Below, piece after piece: positions 26,321 through 34,173 of a stretch of DNA of 64,000 nucleotides. Both the position numbers and the translations under genes were made by a program. The number at the start of each line of letters is the position of its first letter. Within the stretch, counting starts at the first letter, position 1. Source of the DNA: Pseudomonas bubulae (GTDB taxonomy: Bacteria > Pseudomonadota > Gammaproteobacteria > Pseudomonadales > Pseudomonadaceae); NCBI RefSeq assembly GCF_900618535.1, contig NZ_UYJA01000001.1, positions 558,001-622,000 of the forward strand. Direction: 5' to 3'. The notes beneath the pieces were generated by a model. That model searched no databases, was not told the origin of the DNA, and saw nothing but the letters and a program-made list of their open reading frames with translations.

Positions 26321-26351
26321 ACCCGGGCCTGCCAGCACGACAGGCCCGGGT
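26321..26351 (+). promoter_or_regulatory. Intercistronic hairpin between receptor gene and exbB
   Basis: Perfect 11-bp arms ACCCGGGCCTG / CAGGCCCGGGT with a 9-nt loop, not followed by a T-run. It probably protects the receptor mRNA 3' end or lowers downstream expression rather than terminating fully. Confidence 0.6.
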
Positions 26352-26378
26352 CATGAACGTATTTAGAGGACACCCCGA

Positions 26379-27026
26379 ATGAACATGAATCTGCTCCACG
26401 ACATCACCTTCTACGTCATGTACGGCGCCGCAGCCCTGGCCGCTTTTGTGGTCGTCGAACGCTGCATCTTCTTCAGCTACTCGCTGCGCAAGGCGCGTCA
26501 GCTGGTGCCTGCGGTCAATGGCAAAGTCCGCAGCATCGCCGACCTGCCTGCCGGGCTGACCGCACGCGACAGCCTGCCCCTGCAACTGCTCTCGCAGATC
26601 TACGACGGCCGTCGCCAACTGCATTCGCACCAGGAGCTTGAAGACCTCGGCCAGGCCATTTACATCTCCATGCGCGGCAAGCTGTCCCACAGCCTGTGGA
26701 TCCTCGAAGCCGTGGTCGCCGGTGCGCCGCTGCTGGGCCTGCTCGGCACCATCATGGGCATCATCGACACCTTCAAGGCACTGGCCGAGGCCGGTGTTTC
26801 CGACCCGGGCGAAGTGTCCCGTGGCATCGGTACGGCGCTGTACGCCACCGCACTGGGGATCTCCATCGCGCTAGTGGGCATGGTCTTCAATAGCCATCTG
26901 CAAGATCGCCTTGAACTGATCAACGACCACCTCAAGATGCTTTTGCTGCGCGCAGGCCTGGGCACGCAATACGTCACCTCGTCAGCACCTGCCGCCGCCA
27001 CTGCTGGCCAGCCACGTACCGCCTGA
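26379..27026 (+). CDS. exbB: ExbB/TolQ/MotA-family proton channel
   Basis: 215 residues with three membrane segments (about 10-30, 112-132, 155-178). The conserved core is WILEAVVAGAPLLGLLGTIMGIIDTF, then GVSDPGEVSRGIGTALYATALGISIALVGMVF, the MotA_ExbB signature with conserved polar residues in TM2/TM3. It forms the pentameric channel around ExbD. It is placed after the receptor and 19 bp before the nucleotidase gene, which ties energisation and nucleotide hydrolysis to one transcript. Confidence 0.9.
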   Translation: MNMNLLHDITFYVMYGAAALAAFVVVERCIFFSYSLRKARQLVPAVNGKVRSIADLPAGLTARDSLPLQLLSQIYDGRRQLHSHQELEDLGQAIYISMRGKLSHSLWILEAVVAGAPLLGLLGTIMGIIDTFKALAEAGVSDPGEVSRGIGTALYATALGISIALVGMVFNSHLQDRLELINDHLKMLLLRAGLGTQYVTSSAPAAATAGQPRTA

Positions 27027-27045
27027 CCGGCACCAAGGAGCTTGC

Positions 27046-28779
27046 ATGTCGAATCTTCTCTCGCGTCTGCGCAGTGCCAGTATGGTCATCCCGGCAGCAT
27101 TGGTGCTGGCCGCCTGCCAGCAACCGGTCAAGCCGGTCGCTATCAATATTGCCGCGATCAACGATTTTCACGGCAATCTGGCCGCCACCCCGTTCACCTA
27201 CACCGATGCCACGGCACCGGCTGGCAAAGTGTCGCTCAAGGCGGGGGGTATCAACGCCCTGAGCGGCGTGGTTGGCGAACTGCGCAAACAGGACCCGCAA
27301 CTACTATTGATTGGCGCGGGCGACATGATCGGCGGCAGCCCGCCGATGTCTTCGATGTGGGCCGATGAGCCGACGCTCGAAGCCCTCGGCGAACTGGGGC
27401 TGAAGTTCAGTGTGGTTGGCAACCATGAACTGGATCTGGGCAAACTGGAGTTGCAACGCCAGATCAATGGCGGCTGCGTGTCGCCGCGCCCGGACAAGGC
27501 CTGCCAGTTTGACAACAACTACAGCGGCACGCGCTTCCCCTATATGGCGGCCAACCTGATCGACGCGCAAACCGGCAAACCACTGCTGCCTGCTTACCGT
27601 ATCGAGCAGGCCAACGGCGCCAAAATCGCCTTTGTCGGCGCGGTGTTGCGCGACCTCCCGGCCTATGTAAGCCAGCAGAGCATGGACGGTCTGTACACCA
27701 TTGACGAGGCCGAGGCGATCAACGCGCAACTGCCCGAACTGCGCAAACAAGGGGTGGATGCCGTGGTCGCGGTGATCCACCAGGGCGGTGAAACCACCGA
27801 ACGCTTCGACCAGCAGGATTGCAGCCAGCTCAAGGGCGATATCGTCGATGTGGCCGAGCGTCTGGACCCGCAAATCAAAGTGGTGGTCACCGCCCACACC
27901 CACCAGGGCTACCTGTGCCGCCTGGGCGACAAGCTGATCACCCAGGGCAGCTCGTTCGGCCGCCTGCTGACCCATATCACCCTCACCGTGGACCCGGTCA
28001 ACCACCAACTGCTCGATGCTAAGGCACAAAACATCGTGGTTGACCCCGCGCGCTACACGCCGCTGCCAGAAATTGCCGCGCTGCAGGCCGATATTGAAGC
28101 GCGCAGCAACGAACACCTGAACAAACCCGTGGCCCGTATCGCCACCCGCGAAATCAACCGCACCCTCAACGACGCTGGAGAATCGGCCATGGGCGACCTG
28201 ATCGCCGATGCACAACTGCACGCCACCCGCGCCCTGGGCGCCGAGGTGGCACTGACCAACCTGGGCGGCATCCGCACCGACCTGATGCTCGAACCCGGCC
28301 AGCAGCACCTGACCTATGGCCAGGTAGCCTCCGTACAACCGTTCAACAACACCCTGAACATCCTTACCCTCAGCGGTGCCCAGCTCAAGCAATTGCTGGA
28401 GCAGCAATGGCAGAACAACGGCTTCGGTTTTTATCCCCTGCAGCCATCGGCCACCCTCAGCTATCGCTGGGATGCCAGCAGGCCCCAGGGCCAGCGGATC
28501 ATCGCCGACAGCCTGAAAATCGATGGCAAACCGGTGCTGCCCGAGCAGAGCTACCGGATCACGGTCAACTCGTTTATGGCCGGGGGCGGTGACAACTTCA
28601 GCGTACTCAACCAAGCCAGCCAGCGGGTGGATACCGGCCTCAACGATCTCCAGGCACTGGTCGATCATCTGCAAGCCCAGGACCGCGCCGGGCAGCCAGC
28701 GGGAGCAAGCACGCCACAACAACGGATTGAAAAAGTTGCCCAGCCCCTGGCTGACGTCACCGCGAGCAACGCCCCATGA
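27046..28779 (+). CDS. Lipoprotein 5'-nucleotidase / metallophosphoesterase (UshA family)
   Basis: 577 residues. Lipoprotein signal with lipobox VLAAC (about Cys23). The N-terminal calcineurin-like metallophosphoesterase domain has all metal motifs: INDFHGN, GAGDMIGG, GNHELD and TAHTHQGY. The C-terminal 5'-nucleotidase domain (about 345-545) has ALTNLGGIRTDL, VQPFNNTLNILTLSG and NSFMAGGGDNFSVL. It hydrolyses 5'-nucleotides to nucleosides and phosphate at the outer membrane or in the periplasm. Its stop overlaps the deaminase start (ATGA). It supplies substrate for the nucleoside transporter two genes downstream. Confidence 0.88.
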   Translation: MSNLLSRLRSASMVIPAALVLAACQQPVKPVAINIAAINDFHGNLAATPFTYTDATAPAGKVSLKAGGINALSGVVGELRKQDPQLLLIGAGDMIGGSPPMSSMWADEPTLEALGELGLKFSVVGNHELDLGKLELQRQINGGCVSPRPDKACQFDNNYSGTRFPYMAANLIDAQTGKPLLPAYRIEQANGAKIAFVGAVLRDLPAYVSQQSMDGLYTIDEAEAINAQLPELRKQGVDAVVAVIHQGGETTERFDQQDCSQLKGDIVDVAERLDPQIKVVVTAHTHQGYLCRLGDKLITQGSSFGRLLTHITLTVDPVNHQLLDAKAQNIVVDPARYTPLPEIAALQADIEARSNEHLNKPVARIATREINRTLNDAGESAMGDLIADAQLHATRALGAEVALTNLGGIRTDLMLEPGQQHLTYGQVASVQPFNNTLNILTLSGAQLKQLLEQQWQNNGFGFYPLQPSATLSYRWDASRPQGQRIIADSLKIDGKPVLPEQSYRITVNSFMAGGGDNFSVLNQASQRVDTGLNDLQALVDHLQAQDRAGQPAGASTPQQRIEKVAQPLADVTASNAP

Positions 28780-29192
28780 ACCGCAGCCCCGAAGCTCAGG
28801 CGCAGTACGAGCGCCTGTTACCTGAAGCGATCGCCGCAGCGAAAGCGGCCTGGTGTCCGCACTCGAACTTCCCGGTGGGTGCGGCGCTGCTCACCGCCGA
28901 TGACCGGATCATTCGCGGCTGCAACGTCGAGAACGCCTCATACGGCCTGACCAACTGTGCCGAACGCGGCGCCCTGTTCAGCGCCATTGCCCAGGGCCAT
29001 GCACCTGCCAGCTTCAAGGCGATGCTGGTGTATGCCCCGAACGTGGCGCTGATCTCCCCGCGCGGCGCCTGCCGTCAGGTCATGCACGATCTGATGAGCC
29101 CTCACTGCGTGGTGTATTGCGTCGGCCACGAAGCGGCGGCCGCCCGCGAGTGGACGGTCGAGCAATTGCTGCCCGGTGCCTTCGGTTTCTGA
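28776..29192 (+). CDS. Cytidine deaminase-like protein with a substituted zinc ligand
   Basis: 138 residues, homotetrameric Cdd type: NFPVGAALLT, GCNVENASYGLTNCAERGALF (zinc ligand Cys61, catalytic Glu63) and the terminal WTVEQLLPGAF. The expected PCGACRQ motif reads PRGACRQ: Arg96 (codon CGC at 29061-29063) replaces one of three zinc-binding cysteines, and Cys99 is kept. A single C-to-T change would restore Cys. Active members convert cytidine to uridine; this copy may be inactive, use another ligand, or have a changed role. ATGA overlap with the nucleotidase; a nucleoside transporter follows. Confidence 0.8.
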   Translation: MNRSPEAQAQYERLLPEAIAAAKAAWCPHSNFPVGAALLTADDRIIRGCNVENASYGLTNCAERGALFSAIAQGHAPASFKAMLVYAPNVALISPRGACRQVMHDLMSPHCVVYCVGHEAAAAREWTVEQLLPGAFGF

Positions 29193-29233
29193 ACCGGTGC
29201 GATCTTGATGCGTGACATACGGAAATCTGGTCA

Positions 29234-30493
29234 ATGAGTTTCGTTGGAGTGGTGGTATTGATTCTCCTGGCGGTGCTGCTGTCCAGCAACCGCCGGGCAA
29301 TCAAGTTGCAGACCGTAGTCGGGGCATTTGTATTGCAGGCAGGCCTGGGTGCCTTCGCCCTCTATGTGCCATGGGGCCAGGCAACGCTGGCTGCGATCAG
29401 CGATTCGGTTGCCCTGCTGCAAGACTATGGCAATGAAGGCATCAGCTTTGTTTTCGGCCCTCTGGCAGGTAGCAAAATGAGCGAAGTGTTTGGCAGCCAG
29501 GGCTTTGTTTTTGCGATCAAGGTGCTGCCGCTGATTGTGTTTTTCAGCAGCTTTATCGCCATCCTTTACTACCTGGGCATCATGAGTGTGGTGATCCGCG
29601 TGATTGGCGGCGGCTTGCAGCGGGTGCTGGGCACCAGCCGTACCGAGTCGATGTCGGCCACGGCGAATATTTTTGTCAGCCAGTCCGAAGCGCCCATTGT
29701 GGTGCGCCCGTTTCTGGACGGTATGACCCGCTCTGAACTGTTCGCGGTGATGGTCGGCGGCATGGCTTCGGTCGCAGGTTCGGTGCTGATCGGCTATGCC
29801 AGCCTGGGCGTGGAGCTTAAATACCTGATTGCCGCCAGTTTTATGGCTGCCCCCGGCGGTTTGCTGATGGCCAAGCTGATGGAGCCGCAAACCGCTGAAC
29901 CGCGCGACAACTTCAGTGACATCGAGGTATACCCCGACGATAAACCGGCGAATGTCATCGACGCCGCCGCACTGGGGGTCAGTAACGGCCTGCAACTGGC
30001 CCTTAATGTGGGCGCGATGCTGCTGGCCTTTATTGCCCTGATAGCCATGCTCAACGGCATCCTGGGCTGGGTGGGCAACTGGTTCGGTTTTGCCCACCTG
30101 AGCCTGCAACTGATTCTTGGCCATGTGTTTGCGCCACTGGCTTTTGTCCTCGGCGTACCGTGGAGCGAGGCCATGACGGCAGGCAGTTTTATCGGCGAAA
30201 AACTGGTGCTCAACGAGTTCGTCGCCTATGTCGATTTCGCGGCCTATCTTGACCCGGTCCAAGCCGCTGCCAAAGGCATCCAGGTACTGTCGGGGCCCAC
30301 CCAGGTGATCGTAACCTTTGCCCTGTGCGGTTTTGCCAACCTGTCGTCGATCGGCATCCTGCTCGGCAGCCTGGGCGTCATGGCGCCCTCGCGGCGTCAG
30401 GATATCGCCCGCCTGGGCCTGCGCGCAGTAATTGCCGGAACCCTGTCCAATCTGATGAGTGCTGCGTTGGCGGGGGTGTTTATTTCCCTGTGA
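29234..30493 (+). CDS. Concentrative nucleoside transporter, NupC/CNT family
   Basis: 419 residues, about 10 membrane segments. CNT landmarks include FVFGPLAGSKMSEVFGSQGFVFAIKVLPLIVFFSS, the substrate-binding loop with NIFVSQSEAPIVVRPFL, ASFMAAPGGLLMAKL, and GSFIGEKLVLNEFVAY near the C-terminus. It imports nucleosides with H+ or Na+ across the inner membrane. It lies in the nucleotidase-deaminase-transporter series and is the inner-membrane step of the proposed salvage route. Confidence 0.92.
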   Translation: MSFVGVVVLILLAVLLSSNRRAIKLQTVVGAFVLQAGLGAFALYVPWGQATLAAISDSVALLQDYGNEGISFVFGPLAGSKMSEVFGSQGFVFAIKVLPLIVFFSSFIAILYYLGIMSVVIRVIGGGLQRVLGTSRTESMSATANIFVSQSEAPIVVRPFLDGMTRSELFAVMVGGMASVAGSVLIGYASLGVELKYLIAASFMAAPGGLLMAKLMEPQTAEPRDNFSDIEVYPDDKPANVIDAAALGVSNGLQLALNVGAMLLAFIALIAMLNGILGWVGNWFGFAHLSLQLILGHVFAPLAFVLGVPWSEAMTAGSFIGEKLVLNEFVAYVDFAAYLDPVQAAAKGIQVLSGPTQVIVTFALCGFANLSSIGILLGSLGVMAPSRRQDIARLGLRAVIAGTLSNLMSAALAGVFISL

Positions 30494-30557
30494 AGCCCGC
30501 CCCCATAAACAAGCCTGCATCCCCCCTCACAGACCTTTATGCCTGGATAGACTGCCA

Positions 30558-31655
30558 ATGAAACTGCTGCGTACCCATTTACTGATCGTCGTCTGCACCC
30601 TGCTGCTGACCGCCTGCGCCAATCATGTCGAGCCTGAAGCTGGCCGGGTCTCGCTAATGACCTGGAACGTCGAAAACCTGTTCGACACCGAGCACGACAA
30701 CGGCAAGGACGACTTCGCCTACCTGCCCCTGAGCGTCAAGCGCGCGCACCCGGAGTACCTGGCCAGCTGCACAAAAATCGAAGTCCCGGCGTGGCGCAAG
30801 GAGTGTGAAGAAAACGACTGGACCCCGACTTTGCTCGATGAAAAGCTCAAGCGCCTCAGCGCCGTGATCAAACAGATCAATCAAGGCCGCGGGCCGGATA
30901 TCCTGATGCTCAACGAAGTTGAGAACATCAAGGTTGTCGAGCTACTCAATGCCCGCCTGAACACGTCCGGCTACCAGACCCGCGTACTGATCGAGGGCTG
31001 GGACGAGCGCGGTATCGACACCGCAGTACTCAGCCGTTTGCCTCAATGGGACACCGCCCGCCTGCATCCAGTGCCCTACCAGGCGCTGGGGAATGATGAC
31101 CCGGCACGGGTGAGCAAAACCCGGGGCATTCTCGAAGTTCGCCTGTTGTTGCCTGATGGCCAGAAAGCGGCGATTTTCTCCCTGCACCTGCCCTCAGGCG
31201 GTGCCCCGGGCTACCTGCGCCAGCAGGCCGTCGCCTACCTGGCCCGGCTCAAGCGCGAACTGCCGGACGATGTACTGCCCATTGTCGGCGGCGACTTCAA
31301 TATCAATGCCGGCGAAGAACAGCAGCACGGCTATATCGCCAAAGACCTGGCCAGCACCTGGGCGGTGTCCCAGTTCATCGGCTGCGCGGGCTGCAAAGGC
31401 AGTTACTACTACCACAGCAAACGCGAGTGGTCGTTCTTCGACATGCTTCTGTTCCCGCCACAGATGACCGCTGCCAGCGGTTTCAATGGCTGGCAGGTTG
31501 ATCCGCAGAGCATTCGCCTGGTGTACAGCAGCCCTTATCAGGTCAACCGCTGGGGCACCCCGGCACGCTTCGATGGCGCCCGTCATGCCCAGGGCGTATC
31601 GGATCACTGGCCGTTGTACGCCGAGATTTTCCGCACAGCGCCCCCTGGCAATTGA
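30558..31655 (+). CDS. Lipoprotein endonuclease/exonuclease/phosphatase-family hydrolase
   Basis: 365 residues from ATG 30558, giving a clean lipoprotein signal (LLLTAC, about Cys17); an upstream in-frame start would destroy it. The EEP (DNase I-like) fold motifs are present: MTWNVENLFD, LNEVEN, GWDERGIDTAVLSRL, GGDFNIN and the terminal GVSDHWPL catalytic His. A CxxC-containing insert, FIGCAGCKGSYYYHSKREWSFFDMLLF, is notable. The family includes DNases, RNases and phosphodiesterases, so the substrate is not proven. Outer-membrane location and neighbours suggest it degrades extracellular nucleic acid into nucleotides for the nucleotidase. Confidence 0.8.
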   Translation: MKLLRTHLLIVVCTLLLTACANHVEPEAGRVSLMTWNVENLFDTEHDNGKDDFAYLPLSVKRAHPEYLASCTKIEVPAWRKECEENDWTPTLLDEKLKRLSAVIKQINQGRGPDILMLNEVENIKVVELLNARLNTSGYQTRVLIEGWDERGIDTAVLSRLPQWDTARLHPVPYQALGNDDPARVSKTRGILEVRLLLPDGQKAAIFSLHLPSGGAPGYLRQQAVAYLARLKRELPDDVLPIVGGDFNINAGEEQQHGYIAKDLASTWAVSQFIGCAGCKGSYYYHSKREWSFFDMLLFPPQMTAASGFNGWQVDPQSIRLVYSSPYQVNRWGTPARFDGARHAQGVSDHWPLYAEIFRTAPPGN

Positions 31656-31710
31656 CCTATGCTGTGTCGTCAGCCGCAGCCCTCTCCTGTCGTGATAAAT
31701 CAGGTACTCG

Positions 31711-32331
31711 ATGAGCAACCCGAAAGTAAAGATCCGCCGCAAAAACGTCGAAAAAATCCTTTTGGCCGCAGAGAAAGTCTTCGCCGAACAAGGCTATGCC
31801 GGGACCAAGATGGCCGATATCGCCCTGCAAGCCGCACTGCCGCGCTCCAACCTGCACTACTACTTTTCCACCAAGGACGAGCTGTACCGCGAAGTTCTGG
31901 TCAACCTGCTGGACACCTGGGGGCTGGAAGGTGCCTGTTTCGAAAAGTTCGACGACCCGCGGGTGGTGCTCACCAGCTACATCATGGAAAAGATGAACCA
32001 TTCGCGTACCCGGCCTCACGGATCCAAACTGTGGGCCAACGAAATCATGCGCGGTGCACCGATGTTCCAGGACATGCTCGATGAGCATATGGCCAAGGGC
32101 GCCAAACTCATGGAGCAGAAAATACGCCAGTGGGTGGACGAAAAACGCATCAACCCGGTGGAGCCTTCAGCGTTGTTGTACATGATCTGGGCCTCGACCC
32201 AGCACTATGCCGACTTCGACTATCAGGTCTGCGCACTCAACGGCCATCAGCCGCTGTCCGACCAGCAATACCATCAGGCGGTACAGACCATCACCTCGGT
32301 AATATTGCGCGGGGTGGGGCTGAGCCTGTAG
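31711..32331 (+). CDS. TetR-family regulator of the RutR type
   Basis: 206 residues. The N-terminal TetR HTH (about 12-60) reads VFAEQGYAGTKMADIALQAA then LPRSNLHYYFSTKDELYREVL. The C-terminal domain matches RutR/YcdC, including MIWASTQHYADFDYQV, nearly the E. coli RutR sequence MIWASTQHYADF. RutR binds uracil and controls pyrimidine catabolism and transport genes. It lies 55 bp after the nuclease gene, on the same strand as the whole series. Context suggests a pyrimidine-responsive regulator of the operon. No RutR consensus TTGACCAnnTGGTCAA was seen, so its operator may differ. Confidence 0.8.
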   Translation: MSNPKVKIRRKNVEKILLAAEKVFAEQGYAGTKMADIALQAALPRSNLHYYFSTKDELYREVLVNLLDTWGLEGACFEKFDDPRVVLTSYIMEKMNHSRTRPHGSKLWANEIMRGAPMFQDMLDEHMAKGAKLMEQKIRQWVDEKRINPVEPSALLYMIWASTQHYADFDYQVCALNGHQPLSDQQYHQAVQTITSVILRGVGLSL

Positions 32332-32361
32332 AAACTCGGTTGACGATCAGGCCCTCCTGTA

Positions 32362-32406
32362 GGAGCGAGCCTGCTCGCGAAGGTCGTTCGCGAGCAGGCT
32401 CGCTCC
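32362..32406. repeat. REP inverted repeat, long hairpin
   Basis: GAGCGAGCCTGCTCGCGA and TCGCGAGCAGGCTCGCTC form a perfect 18-bp stem around AGGTCGT. It lies between convergent genes and may act as a bidirectional transcript end. Confidence 0.85.
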
Positions 32407-32422
32407 CACTCGGTTTTGCTGG

Positions 32423-33289
32423 TCAGCGTTGCATGCCCCAGCGCTTGACCGTGACGCGCTCCAGGGTATCGAACACCAGGTTCTCCACCAGCAGGCCGAT
32501 CAGAATCACCACCGCCAGCCCGGCGAACACCTTGTCGGTGTACAGCTCGTTGCGGTTCTGGAAGATATACCAGCCCAGGCCGCCCTTGCCGCTGGTGGCA
32601 CCAAACACCAGCTCGGCGGCGATCAGCGTGCGCCAGGCAAAGGCCCAGCCGATTTTCAGACCGGCAAGGATCGAAGGCAGCGCCGCCGGAATAAGAATAA
32701 ACAGCACAAAGCGAATTCCCTTCAGCCCGTAATTGCGCCCGGCCATGCGCAGGGTCTCCGACACCCCGAGAAACCCGGCATAGGTGTTCAGGGCCAGGGC
32801 CCAGAGCACCGAATGCACCAGCACGAAAATCAGGCTGTTCTGCCCCAGGCCGAACCACAGCAGCGCCAGCGGCAAAAGGGCAATCGCCGGCAGCGGGTTG
32901 AACATCGAAGTCAGGGTACTCAGCAGATCACGGCCCAACTGAGTCGAAACCGCCAGCGTGGTCAGGGCAAACGCCAGCACGATGCCGATCAGATAGCCCT
33001 TGAGCAGTACCACCAGGGAAATACCCACCTTGCTCAGCAACTCGCCGCTGATCAGGCCGTCATACAGCGCACTGGCTGTTTGCAAAAACGTCGGCAGCAG
33101 CAGGTCGTTGTCCTGATAGCGCGCCACCAGTTGCCAAAGCACAGCCAGCACAATCAGGATCAGACTTTTACGTAACCAGCCCTGCTGCCACAGACGCTGG
33201 CTCAACGGCAATTGGCGCTCCAGCGGCACACTTAGCAGCGGCTCCAGGACCACTTCATATTCCTGGCGTACAGATGATGATTGATTCAT
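32423..33289 (-). CDS. ABC transporter permease, SsuC/TauC type
   Basis: 288 residues from ATG 33289, which has GGAGG 8 nt upstream; a GTG five codons earlier overlaps that Shine-Dalgarno and is rejected. Six membrane segments, with the BPD inner-membrane signature in MAGRNYGLKGIRFVLFILIPAALPSILAGLKIGWAFAWRTLIAAEL. It is the third gene of a dioxygenase, binding protein, ATPase, permease series on the minus strand. It is related to permeases for taurine, alkanesulfonates and sulfate esters; the substrate is not determined. Confidence 0.88.
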   Translation of the reverse strand: MNQSSSVRQEYEVVLEPLLSVPLERQLPLSQRLWQQGWLRKSLILIVLAVLWQLVARYQDNDLLLPTFLQTASALYDGLISGELLSKVGISLVVLLKGYLIGIVLAFALTTLAVSTQLGRDLLSTLTSMFNPLPAIALLPLALLWFGLGQNSLIFVLVHSVLWALALNTYAGFLGVSETLRMAGRNYGLKGIRFVLFILIPAALPSILAGLKIGWAFAWRTLIAAELVFGATSGKGGLGWYIFQNRNELYTDKVFAGLAVVILIGLLVENLVFDTLERVTVKRWGMQR

Positions 33290-33307
33290 CGGACAATCCT
33301 CCACAGC

Positions 33308-34168
33308 TCAATAAGCGATACGGATATCGGCGAAATTCAGCGGTTGTTCGTCGGTACCGGCGTGCGCTTCATCAAACAGCAGCCGATGGATGCGCTGCGC
33401 CGCGTGCTGAAATTGCGCACCGCCAAGGCTGTGCAGGTTGTACTGATGGCTGTTGATCTCGGCCCGCACCCGCCCCGGATGCGGCGACAGCAGCAGGATA
33501 CGGTTGCCGACCACCAGTGCCTCTTCGATCGAGTGGGTGACAAACAGCAAGGTAAAGCGCACCTCCTCCCAGAGCAGCAGCAATTCTTCCTGCATCTTGC
33601 GTCGGGTCAGGGCGTCGAGAGCTGCAAAGGGTTCGTCCATCAACAGGATTTTCGGCTGCATGGCCAGGGCACGGGCAATCGCCACCCGGGCCTTCATGCC
33701 ACCGGACAAGGTGTGCGGGTAAGCATCGGCAAATGCCGCCAGACCGACCTTGTCCAGATAATGCAGGGCCCGCTCCTCGGCCTCGCGCCGAGGCAAGGTT
33801 TTCGACGCCAGCAACGGGAACATCACGTTTTGCTTGAGCGTTTTCCAGGATGGCAGCTGGTCGAACTCCTGGAACACCACCATGCGGTCTGGCCCCGGGG
33901 CGGTGACGGGTTGGCCCTGCAGGCGGATCTGCCCTTCACAGGGGGCATGAAAACCGGCCACAGCCTTGAGCAAGGTCGACTTGCCGCATCCCGAAGGTCC
34001 AAGCAGGATGAAACGGTCGGCCGGATCAATTTCAAAGCTGACCTGATGAGTCGCCCGCACCACACGCTGCGGCGTGCGGTATTCAAGGCTGACCTGGTCG
34101 ACCGACAACAGGGCTGGCCCTGTTGCATTCAAGTGGCTGGCCGTGTGGCCTTGCACCGAGGCATTCAT
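33308..34168 (-). CDS. ABC transporter ATP-binding protein, SsuB/TauB type
   Basis: 286 residues. Walker A GPSGCGKST (about 58-66), Q-loop VFQEFDQLPSW, signature LSGGMKARVAIARAL (Lys where Gln is usual), Walker B ILLMDEPFAALD and H-loop THSIEEA. About 40 extra C-terminal residues follow the ATPase core. GGGGAG precedes the ATG. It couples ATP hydrolysis to the adjoining permease. Confidence 0.9.
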   Translation of the reverse strand: MNASVQGHTASHLNATGPALLSVDQVSLEYRTPQRVVRATHQVSFEIDPADRFILLGPSGCGKSTLLKAVAGFHAPCEGQIRLQGQPVTAPGPDRMVVFQEFDQLPSWKTLKQNVMFPLLASKTLPRREAEERALHYLDKVGLAAFADAYPHTLSGGMKARVAIARALAMQPKILLMDEPFAALDALTRRKMQEELLLLWEEVRFTLLFVTHSIEEALVVGNRILLLSPHPGRVRAEINSHQYNLHSLGGAQFQHAAQRIHRLLFDEAHAGTDEQPLNFADIRIAY

Positions 34169-34173
34169 TATTG

